64,000 bases of DNA from Siphlonurus alternatus. Its lineage: Eukaryota > Arthropoda > Insecta > Ephemeroptera > Siphlonuridae. The notes beneath the pieces were generated by a model that searched no databases, was not told the origin of the DNA, and saw nothing but the letters and a program-made list of their open reading frames with translations. This document shows positions 13,200-23,497 of this stretch, in pieces (the first letter of the stretch is position 1; the number at the start of each line of letters is the position of its first letter). A program made the position numbers and the translations under genes. Where the stretch lies: positions 28,498,759 through 28,562,758 of the forward strand of contig OX463782.1 in assembly GCA_949825025.1 (NCBI GenBank), read 5' to 3'.

Positions 13200-14417
13200 T
13201 TAAAATAAAAAAAAAGCATTAATAATTTTGATTAAATTTTTTGTTTTAGTTCCGCCTGTTTATTATTTATTTCAAAAGAATTAATATTTGAAATATGTAT
13301 AATTATGTTGATATTACTGATGATTTCTTGCTTAAATTTTGGAATAAAATATAATATATATTTTTTTTTTATTTGTGTGCGTTTTGTTTACGAACTAAAG
13401 ACACTATGATTATATAATTTTGTATATTAAAATATTGCGTTTCCAGAGTAAAAATATCTCATCATTAAGTATTTTTATAAATTATAAGTCAGTACAAATT
13501 TAATAGTTAAAATAATAAATATGATTTGGTTTAGGAGAAAATATTCGTTTCACATAAAAAATATACTTCCATATTATAATATTATAACACACTTACATTG
13601 TATATAATTATATTTATTTATTTTTTTCAAATTTGAATTGTTAGCAATTTGTTGACTTCTTTTACACATTATTTCCTTTTTTTGTAGAAAACAATTAAAA
13701 ACTTAATTATAAGTATATGAGGAAACCAAAAATTGAAAGAATAATATAATAAATTCTGCATAATAATATATATACATGAAAATGAAAATGGGTCAAATGA
13801 AAAAGATTGAACAATTCAATTCAAAAAGGCTTTTATTATAGAAAATATCATAGCTATAGAGTGAACGCTGCATGCATTTTGAGCAGATTGAGCAGCAGAG
13901 CATATAGCTAGTCCATTCACGTAAAAGTGTTATTTAATTTTACTACAACTGTATAATCAAGTCAGAATGTCTGTTCACTCAAATTGACCTTCTGATTATT
14001 TTAAAATACTGCTATGCGAGCGATCTGGCAAAGAACATCGAGAACATGATGAACATCGAGTGATTCCAGTAACGCAACCCGCCTTACATACAACGTGAAA
14101 GGGTTGCATACTTTGAAGGCTAATTAATAATTTCATAATATTTTTCATATAGAATTAAATTAAAAGAAGTAGAATAATTATTATGTAACTAACGTACTAA
14201 TAAGACGAAGCAACATTATATAATCTTGCTTCAAATGAATCGAATAAATTAAAATCCCTAAAATTGCAATCTACGATATCGATCTGGCAACACTGGATCA
14301 AAAAAGCAATTTACGCGCGAAAAGGTGTCTGCCACGGCTGTTTGTCACGGTTCTGAAATTTACTGTGAAATTCTTGGTGATATTAACTGTTAATTAATCA
14401 GATTTATCGTTTTAAGT

Positions 14418-15430
14418 ATGTCTGAAGAAGCAGGCTCAAGTGGGGTGCCCAAAGAAGTGGTGGAAACTGAGCCAAAAATCGAGGATGATCTGGAAGAAGA
14501 AGAGGAACAAGGAGTCACCATGCTGGACGTGCTCGAAGAGGAGCAAGACCTTGAACAAGACGCGAATGCTGTGCTTGGAGGCTCGGATGATAAAAACTGC
14601 ACCTATTCTGAAGTATGTAAATTAATTTTTCTTTATAAATATAAATGCAGATAGTTTGTGTACTGTAACTACTGTAGGTTATGATTCTTAAAATGCTGAT
14701 GTAGGCCTTAATTGTATGCATATTATGCATATAATATAATATGCATACATACAGTATGCATATGCATACCCAGGCGCGGATCCCCCCCCCCCCGAAATTT
14801 TGGATTTAACATGGGCAGTATATGCATTTCCCCCACTCCCAATTTTTTTTTAACATTGGCCTTATGGAGGCAGCCCCCCCCCCCCCCCCACCGAAATTTT
14901 TTTCTGGATCCGCGCCTGTGCATATATACTGGTATGCACATGCATGCATACGGATCATATATACCTGTATGCATATATTCCATGTTTGCATATATATGCA
15001 TATTGTCACAGAAGGAGGGTGTTGGTTCTTGTGCAGCTTACTGTACAGTTCAATAAAGTTAAGACATTCTTGGTGCTGTCGCCTCTTCGCTTCCGCTCGA
15101 GCTGTGTCAGAATAGCTGACGCAGCAAGAGAGAAGTGTAGGAGCGAGCCAGGCCAGGGTGTCAGACCGGGACTGGACAGGAAGAGTTAGCAGCGCGCCAT
15201 CCCTCCACCTGGACATGGTAATGAATGTCTTCATCGACCCTTTTGTACGTATATATTAGAATCTAAATAAAGGATAACCATAGGATATATGTGCAGTAGT
15301 TATTTAAATAATAATAAATATTATCAACCCCCTCCCCTATAAGTATGTCCGGACAAGGTAGACCGCGACAAAATGTATAAAACATACTGTTTGTATGCAT
15401 ACCGGTATATGCATAATTATATACTGTGTG

Positions 15431-15462
<32 letters not shown>

Positions 15463-18400
15463 GTATAATTATATACATACAAATATATATTATGCATATT
15501 GGCATGCATGCACCGTATCAGCGTATGCATACAGTACATGCCGTACATATTATCATACAGTATTGATCAATACAGTATGTATGCATACCTGCATGGTTTC
15601 AGAGCATTAAGAAATGTGACTCCAAACAATAACATATGCATGTGTTTCGAATTGCATGCAGTACCAAAGTCTTAATTATACTTGTCTATTGTTTGTTCAG
15701 GGCTACGTGCCTCGCCAAGCACTTTACGCCTGCACTACTTGCTTGCCTGTGACCGGGGAAAACTTAAAACCAGCTGGAGTTTGCCTGGCGTGCAGCTACA
15801 ATTGCCACGAGGGCCACGACCTTGTTGAGCTGTACACCAAACGGTATGCATGACTGGCCGGAACACTCAATTAACCTTGACGTGTATATTGACATTATTT
15901 TCTTGTGTTTTCCATTCTAGGAACTTCAAATGTGACTGTGGAAACAGCAAGTTTGGTGACAAGAAGTGCACCTTGGATCCAGTAAGTTTAATACAGAATA
16001 TTTAATTTAATGCATTTAAATACAAATATATATGCTGAATCTATTATGATTTCAGCTTTGACTCATACAATTTTTTTCTCATGAATAAATAGTTAAAACC
16101 TCTTTACAAACACAGTTTAAAAATGTCCAGCACAATAATTAAACTACATGATATTGTTTTTTGTAGGGATATTGCTAGAGCTAGCTTCTATAGTTTTGTA
16201 TTATTTTCAACGAACAAATACTATTTTTTTTTTTGTATCAAGCATTTAGATTTTATTTTAAATCAAACACTTACTAGTCCTTATTTTTTACATAGTATAA
16301 TATCTATAATCTGATTTTGAAAAAATTATACTGTATGTACTACGTTATACAAACAGATATAATGCTACAGTGTATAAAAAAAACAGCATGGATAGGATTA
16401 CTCACTGTTTCTCTTTGCAGAAGAAGTCGGCAGAGAATGAGGACAACAAGTACAACCAGAATTTCCGTGGGCTGTACTGCACGTGCTCGCGACCCTACCC
16501 TGACCCTGAGGACACTGTGGAGGACGACATGCTGCAGTGCATCGTCTGCGAGGACTGGTTCCATGGACGCGTGAGTGTTCTCATAAAATGTCCTAATCAG
16601 CTACTGACAAGTGAGAGATGATGGAAGTTACCTAGCCAACTAATTAAAATAGTCTATTTTATATTACAAAAGCAACAGTTACTTTCTAAGATAATGGAAG
16701 CATGCACAACGATATAATACACTGCATACGCCAGATTTTTGAGACTGCCTGTTCAGGTTTTAGGATTTAAAGATTCCTGTTTTAGGATTTTGAGCCTGTC
16801 CGGCCAGTGAAACCTGCATCACAGTTCGGCCTGTAGTTCACCATTGGCCAGCTTGATGTGTGATTTTATTTTAGTGTTTTACAACCCATTATAGAACTGA
16901 CAAAATTCAAGGATTAGCTAGGCTCGACTTGGGCCCGTTTCAAACTACTGATGCCCGGTCCAAGCCTGGGACCGTGCAAACCTATAACACTAATTGCCAG
17001 GTTTCATTAAATTTCATTTATATTCAACTGGTTTTTCGTTGTGTTTACTCTAGTGCTCTTCGGCTTGTGTTGAACCAGTGAGGTCAATTGATTCAAACTT
17101 TCTCCCAATGACTGAAGACATAAAAAAGTTAGCTTTATTTGTGTTTTATTAAGTCATAGGTCCTTTAAAATTGTGATTAAATTGGAGATTAGTGTTACCT
17201 ACATTCACTGGGCATGAAGCTGATAAGACTGTAACTACTTGCAGCATTTGGTTGCGCCAGCAATGACTCCAATCGCCTCCCAGAACTTCTCTGAGATGAT
17301 TTGTGGAGCTTGCATGGAGAAGAATGCCTTTCTGTGGCACTATGCCAAGGAGTTTGGAGGTAAGGATTAATGTCGGCATTGGCACATATTATTTAGTGTC
17401 TCTAACTAGCATGGTGGAAGCATAACAGTACATAATCGTTTTATTTTATTTTTATTATATTTCCCTCATGAATACATAAAAAACAAGTCACAGGCAGGAG
17501 ACACCAAACAGTCCATGATGAACCTAACACAAAAAGTGCATAGTATCCCTGTGAAACATTGTTAACAGTATACTTAGAATCTTGAATCAAACTGTATTGA
17601 CTCTGCAAGTCAATACAGATAAATAAATTTTATAATTTTATAATTTTATAAAATTTTATAAAAATTTATAAATTTAATTTTATTTTATTTTATATAAATT
17701 TTAGTGTATTTAGTTAAATTGGACAATGTGATACACATGTTTCATGGTTGTAGTCAAAATTTTATTCCACTAAAAAACTTTAAGGGTAAGGTAACGCCAC
17801 CAATGTTAAAAAAAATCCCTCACACAAAAATTATGAAATTTTTTTTAAATGTTCTCCTCTACACCCCCTATCAGTAGCTAAAATATCAGGTATACAAATT
17901 CGATCTAGTTTTTGAGTTATGAATTTTTTAAGTTGACTAATTTAACATGGGATTTCCATTTCTCCATGTTAAAGTAGTCAACTTTAAAAATTCATAACTC
18001 AAAAACTAGATCGAATTTGTATACCTGATATTTTAGCTACTGATAGGGGGTGTAGAGGAGAACATTTTAATTTTTTTTTCAGAATTTTTGTGTGAGGGAT
18101 TTTTTTTAACATTGGTGACGTTACCTTACCCTTAATGCCTTTATACTTTATAGCATGTATGAATATAATAAAAAGGAATGACTTCATTATTTCACTTGTT
18201 ACAGTGTCTGCTGAGTTGGCTGATACTTCAGTTGATGCGACCATTAAAGAGGAGCCAAGCAAGGCCACACCCACTGCTGTAAAAGCACCGGGAGAGGTCA
18301 CTGACCAGAAGGCTGCTGGTAAGAGAGATAGAAACTTCCCAACCGCCTGTTGCCTCAATTCTTAGTGTATTTGCTCATATTGAAGTACATTTGCAGAGCC

Positions 18401-21400
18401 AATTAAGGCCAAGGAAGAGACCAAGGAAGAGACCAAGCAGGAGGAGGTCACTGTAGAGGCCACTGGGGAGACTGCCGAGGCTGCCAAGACTGCCGAAGAT
18501 AAGGTAGAGGCTAAGCCGGACACTGATGCAGACAAACCTACCACTTCAGAGATTCCTGCTGGTAAAGCAGCTGGAAAATCAGGTGAGATTATTAAATGGT
18601 GGACTTGGTTTTGTCACACAGTCTTACTCTATGAACCTTTTTTTTTTTCGCATATAAAATTATTACTGTAATTATTTTCTCTTTATTAGTTTAAAATATT
18701 TTGTAGGTTTCTTGTTTCTACAGACAAAATTTTTAATGCTTAAAGATATCTTCTGGATTCCTATGATTTGTGTCAGACATTTTCTGGTGTCACTAGAGAG
18801 GACAGTGGAACTTGTATAGATAATATATTTACAGATTATCCCCTGGATTGTATCTCAGTCAAGTCTCAAGAGTCATACCTCTCTGACCATCTCAGTCTGG
18901 TAGCTGATTTCAATTGCCCTGAAATTGAGGTCAAACCTGGAATTAAAATACCCAAAAGAATTTTTACCGAAGCAGCCACTCTTGATTTCCGTGCTGACTT
19001 GCAGCTTCAAGACTGGGATCAAATTTTTACGTCAAACGACCCAAATGAAATGTTCAATCTTTTTCATCGTACCTTCTTAAACTATTTTAATGCCCACTTT
19101 CCAAAAAAATTTCAAAATCAAAACAATAAGAAACCTAAAACATGGGTAAACGATCAAGTAAGACAGTCCTCTCGTAAGCTCAAGGATTTATTTATATTAT
19201 CAGAGCAGCATTTGGAATTAAAGAATCATTATGATATTCAAAAAAAGTTGCATGTCCAGCTAATCTATGATGTTCAAATGAGCTTTAATTCTAATAAAAT
19301 TTTAAACTCAAATAATAAATGTAAAACGGCGTGGCAAATAATTAATGATAGTATTAAACTCACCTCTGGAAAATCTATGTGTTCAAAATTAATTATAAAT
19401 GACATAGAAATAACTGACCCATGTGATATTGCAAACAATTTCAATAATCACTTCCAAAATTTAGATATACCACATTTAAATGTAAACCCTGTTATCAATC
19501 ATAATAGATCTATTCCATCAATGTTTATGCCCCCTACCACCCCACAAGAAGTACATAAAGTTATTTTAGAATGTTGTCATAAAAAGTCATCAGGTTACGA
19601 TGAAGTACCATGTCATTTTTTAAGAAGTTGTGCGGATTTAATATGTGTTCCAATATCATGTATTGCAAATCGTTGCTTTACGGAAGGAATTTTCCCTACA
19701 AACTTGAAGCATGCGCTTACAATCCCAATACATAAGAAAAATTGCAAACATCACATGTGTAATTTTAGACCAATATGTCTCCTTATTTGTTTTGCAAAAG
19801 TCTTTGAATGTCTTATCTTAAACAGACTAAATAAATTTCTCATTGACTTTAATATAATATCAAAATGCCAATATGCATATCAGTCAAATAAATCCACCCA
19901 AGAAGCTCTGTTTTTTGCAATCCAAAATATTTATGAAAATTTGGACAAACACAATAAAACAATAGGCATTTTTTATGACTTGTCCAAGGCGTTTGACTTG
20001 ATAGAACATAATGTTTTATTAGCCAAGCTGGAGTCGTATGGTGTTAGAGGTGTCCCGTTAAAATTAATAACATCATACCTGGATAACCGTACACAAGTAG
20101 TTATGATTAAAAACTACTCTCCTCCCTTCCCCCACTGCAACTATTCTTCAGTCAGTAGGATTACGAGAGGAGTCCCTCAGGGAGGGAATGCAAGTCCGTA
20201 TTTATTTCTCATTACGAAGAATGATCTCGTGGATCTTATTACTGAGGGAGAATTGTATGAGTATGCGGATGACACCAGTCATATAATTGCAAAAACCAAT
20301 TATGATGATGTGGTCTCCTCAGCAAACTCTCAGACAGCCATAATGCAAAAATTCTGCACACAGAACTCACTTACCATAAATAAGAGTAAAACTAAGTATC
20401 TAATTTTTCATAATTCTCAAGGCAGTGTTCCTGATTCACTAAATATAAGCATTGAGGCAGAAAAGATTGAAAGACACAATGAAGTCAACTTTTTGGGCCT
20501 CATAGTTACAGAAACATTGTCTTGGGAGAGTCACATAAACTCCAAGTGTCCTCGTTTAAATTCAGCTTGCAGTATGCTTAAAAAGCTGCAGCGAATTGTT
20601 TCAGATACGACACTATTATCTGTATATTACGCCCATTTCGAATCACATCTTCTGTATGGTCTTATCTTTTGGGGAAATTCTCCTTTTGCTAATAGACTGT
20701 TGATTATACAGAAAAGAGCAATCAGAATACTGTGCAAAACTCACTATTTGGAACACTGCAAACCCCTCTTCAGAGAGAAGGAAATTTTAACATTACCTTG
20801 TCTACTGATAGTAGAGGCTTGTTGCTTTGTGTTAAAGCATCCACTTTTGTTCAAGTTAAACTCAGATATTCATAATCATAACACCAGAGCAAGTAGGAAG
20901 ATTTTTGTTGAAAGGCATAATTTATCCATGTATAAGAAAGGACCTCATTTTCTCTGCCTGTTATTGTATAATCACCTGCAACCTTTTATCCAAATGACAT
21001 CTTGCTCTGACAAAAATGCTCGTAAAATCATTAAAGGGTTATTGATTAAGTTCCCTTTTTATACTATAAGAGAGTTTTTGGAGACTGATGTGAATGTATT
21101 TTTGAATCAATTACAAGCAGCAGAATGTTGATATGTTATGACTAATTTTAGTAATAGTTTGTTGAGTGAATTATGTATTTGCAATGGTTAATTGATTATT
21201 GTGTGCAAAAAATTTTTTTATATTGAACTGTGTATATGTATGTACGTATGTTTGTTTGACTGTTGAAAATGAAAAGACATGATCTATATTACAACTGTAA
21301 TCAAAAGATTGAAATAAAATTCTATTCTATTCTATTCTATTCTATTCTATTCTATTCTATGTTCTAATCTGTAATACACACTGTAATTAAACTGTTAATC

Positions 21401-23023
21401 ATTTAGAGGTACAATTATTTTATTTATGTTTCTCTATATTTATTTTGTAATTTTGTTTTGCAGTGGAGTGTTTCCTGAAGGACAAAGGAGATGGCTCGTC
21501 TGAGAAGCGTGCTACATTCTGGCTCAGTGGCTGGCGCAAGCAACTCTGCACTTGCCAGGAATGTGAGGTAAATTGCAAGTCCTCTTGTAATTAGAGCTGT
21601 ATGAGATGGGTGTTACGTGTTACTATTTCCTGCTCCTAGAGTGGACTGTAAAAAAGTTCTTATTTAAAAAAATAATAATTATATGACTATAACTTTATAA
21701 TATTACTTTATTTTAATATTATTTTTTTCTGTTGCTTGTAGAGCTGATATAGTTTCCAACTAACATTGTAGGGGAAAAAAATTGACCCATGCTTTACTGC
21801 ATTTTCAGGCAATGTATGCTGGTTGCGGGCTGGCTTTCCTGCCCAATGAAGGAGACATGGTTCAGGCCTATGAGGAGGCAGGCAAGCAGAAGCTGGCAAC
21901 CAATGGCTCTCAGTACGAGCAGGGCTTGCGAGCCCTCTCTAACATGGACCGAGTGCGCCAAGTCGAGGCCATCGGAGGTGAGTCACACTTGTGGTTTGAT
22001 AAAATTGTGAGGCTAATGTTAATGGACAACATACATGAAAAAAATTTATTGCAGAAATGAATAGAGGGTACCAAATTATGCTACTCTGAATTTTTTCAGA
22101 TTTTTTTGAGACTTGGAACTATTTTTAAATAATTATTGAAAGTCCTGTGATTTCAGTTGGCACCCTTGAATTCTTAATAAAGAGGATAGAGACTGGACGC
22201 TTATTGACGCCTCCAGGAGGCGTAGCCGCACTTTCAATAATTATTTAAAAATAGTTTTGGGTTTCAAAAAAATGTGAAAAAATTCAGAGTAGCATAATTT
22301 GGTACCCTCTATTCATTTCTGCAATAAATTTTTTTCATGTATGTTGTCCATTGTTTACAGGTTTTTAATGGAGTATTGTCCTCAATTTTTTTTATTGCAG
22401 AAATGGATACAGGGTGCAAAGTTATGCTACCCTGATTTTTTTCAGATTTTTTTGAGACCTGGAACTATTTTTAAAAAATTATTGAAAGTCCTTTTTGTGA
22501 TGTCACGCGGCGGCAAGTCCTATCTTTTTCTTAAGGAGCGGCGTCTCGTGACGTCACGAAAAGGACTTTCAATAATTTTTTAAAAATAGTTCCCGGGCTC
22601 TAAAAAATCTGAAAAAAATCAGGGTAGCATAACTTTGCACCCTCTATCCATTTCTGCAATAAAAAAAATTGAGGACAATACTCTATTGTTTTGTTAATTA
22701 AAATTGACAAATCATTAGGAAATACAGTACTACTTTGCATGTAGCTAAATATAAACGCTAGGTTGTAAACATGATTTATTTATATTGTATCATTTTAGAA
22801 TGATAAATTTGTTCTATTTAATAAAACTTTTGTTTTTATGTGTTAGTAATGTTGTAATCTTTTGTGTTCAGAATACAACCAGATGAAAGTGGAGCTGAAG
22901 GATTTCCTCGCCAAGTTTGCAGCCACCAAGCGAGTGGTACGTGAGGAAGACATCCAGGAGTTCTTCCAGGAGCTCAAGGCCAAGCGGCGCCGCACCGACA
23001 GCATCCCGCACTTCTGTCACTGA
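14418..23023 (+). CDS. UBR7: UBR7, putative E3 ubiquitin ligase (UBR box and PHD finger)
   Basis: Ten coding exons: 14418-14612, 15701-15843, 15921-15981, 16421-16570, 17245-17359, 18205-18318, 18397-18582, 21464-21567, 21809-21977, 22872-23023. All have GT-AG borders and matching phases, giving 462 codons plus stop (human 425). Residues 1-65 are an acidic leader. Exons 2-3 encode the UBR box (ALYACTTCLP, CLACSYNCHEGHDLVELYTK, FKCDCGNSKF), the zinc fold that binds N-degron residues in this family. Exons 4-5 encode the PHD-like finger (YCTCSRPYPDPED, MLQCIVCEDWFHGR, MICGACMEKNAFLW), reported in the family to act on histone H2B. Exons 6-7 are a variable Ala/Glu/Lys-rich linker, and exons 8-10 are the conserved C-terminus (WRKQLCTCQECE-type, ending SIPHFCH). 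Human UBR7 uses the same order. Intron 7 carries a LINE; introns 1, 5 and 9 carry MITEs. Confidence 0.96.
14771..14918. mobile_element. 148-bp hAT-like MITE in UBR7 intron 1
   Basis: The left end CAGGCGCGGATCC is mirrored by GGATCCGCGCCTG. Internal C-runs (C12 and C18) and CCGAAATTTT recur. The 8 bases on each side (TGCATACC, TGCATATA) agree at 6 of 8. Tips of the CAGG-GCGGATCC kind are widespread among hAT MITEs (family knowledge). Surrounding sequence 14700-15000 is a dense field of TATGCATA motifs. Confidence 0.75.
15418..15478. repeat. (TA)n palindrome
   Basis: TATACTGTGTGTATATA...TATATACACACACAGTATA: a TA core with CACACAG arms. It will fold on itself. It lies in UBR7 intron 1, whose remaining sequence (15240-15700) is rich in TGCATAC motifs and has no gene. 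Confidence 0.85.
17784..18131. mobile_element. MITE family B, copy 1 (TTAA-flanked)
   Basis: 348 bp in UBR7 intron 5. It starts GGGTAAGGTAACGCCACCAA and ends with its complement (TTGGTGACGTTACCTTACCC). Flanks are TTAA on both sides, the classical piggyBac-type target duplication. The two arms are almost perfect, including CTCCTCTACACCCCCTATCA and AACTAGATCGAATTTGTATA, and meet around an ATGGGATTTCCAT core near 17950. No ORF. Confidence 0.9.
18735..21360 (+). mobile_element. LINE insertion in UBR7 intron 7, long open ORF2
   Basis: An uninterrupted frame from at least 18768 to 21131 (787 codons) encodes the tail of an AP-type endonuclease (GTCIDNIFTDY, YLSDHLSLVADF) and a complete reverse transcriptase: SSGYDEVPCHFL, FRPICLL, GIFYDLSKAFDLIEHNVLL, GVPQGGNASPYLF, the catalytic YEYADDTSHI and LTINKSKTKYLIF. 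The C-terminal domain follows (RAIRILCKTHYLEHCKPLF). The usual GVPQGS is GVPQGG here. The 5' end is truncated inside the endonuclease. The 3' end carries a pentanucleotide ATTCT tail (about 21321-21360) after AATAAA, the tandem-tail style of Jockey/CR1-like LINEs. The insertion is in the host gene's sense orientation. Confidence 0.93.
21321..21360. repeat. (ATTCT)n tail
   Basis: Eight tandem pentamers at the LINE 3' terminus, the probable product of target-primed reverse transcription slippage. Confidence 0.9.
22022..22351. mobile_element. MITE family A, diverged copy 3
   Basis: Tips ATGGACAACATACATG and CATGTATGTTGTCCAT. Inner arms TTATTGCAGAAATGAATAGA, ACTATTTTTAAATAATTATT and GTACCCTCTATTCATTTC are shared with the other family A copies. 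The left flank is TA. The tips differ from the GGAGTATTG type, so this is a subfamily. UBR7 intron 9. Confidence 0.85.
22368..22686. mobile_element. MITE family A, copy 4
   Basis: It begins ATGGAGTATTGTCCTCAA and ends TTGAGGACAATACTCTAT. The middle has GACGTCACG and CCCGGGCTCT as in copy 1. The left flank is TA. It lies only 16 bp after copy 3 in the same UBR7 intron. Confidence 0.9.
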
Positions 23024-23497
23024 GTGGCCAACAACACCCCACACCTCTGTTCTCACACAGTCTGTCATTCCCTCAGCCATACTATTAACTATTTTAGTCC
23101 CCGTTTGTTTTTACCGTTTTTGATTTGCTGAGTATATGATGTCCAAAACACTTTTAAGTTTAACTTTCTGTAATATAATTTTAAGGTAATTAATTTATTG
23201 ATCTTGCAAAGAAAGAAAACTTAATAGGTAGATGATGTAAAATGTAAACTTGTACTTTTTCCTGTAGATTTTTCAAACTGACATTCTAATGATTGTGGTT
23301 ATTTTTTAAATTTTTTTAGACAACTCACAATATTATTGTTTTGAGAGTAACATTTAAAATTACATTCATAACATCTTTTTTTTAAAAAAAAACATAAATA
23401 ATTAAACATTCCATTGTATTTTGGTATAATTATAACTAAAGATTTGATTAAAGTATAATAAAAATGAGACTGATGTTTAATTGATGTTGGTTAGTTC
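23024..23497 (+). promoter_or_regulatory. UBR7 3' UTR and shared tail-to-tail spacer
   Basis: AT-rich sequence between the UBR7 stop (23021-23023) and the RSPH9 stop on the other strand (23498-23500). AATAAA at 23458-23463 would serve UBR7. TTTATT near 23196 is a minus-strand AATAAA that could serve RSPH9. If both are used, the two 3' UTRs overlap by roughly 260 bp. Confidence 0.5.

Larger units (their letters stand above)
12497..14705. repeat. Segmental tandem duplication, copy B
   Basis: Counterpart of 7070-8775, and longer because it gained a 78-bp insertion (12619-12696) and a family A MITE (12880-13199) after duplication. The coding exon of UBR7 and its promoter are almost unchanged between copies, whereas the secreted-gene part and the spacer have drifted with many substitutions and indels. 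The spacer 13200-14300 holds no other gene. Confidence 0.85.

Noticed and set aside
14806..15234. 142-codon minus-strand ORF in UBR7 intron 1
   Set aside because: It runs through C-rich MITE sequence and a GC-richer tract (15010-15235) with an AATAAAG and no protein motif. The tract could be a fragment of an LTR, but I found no terminal TG...CA pair or second copy.
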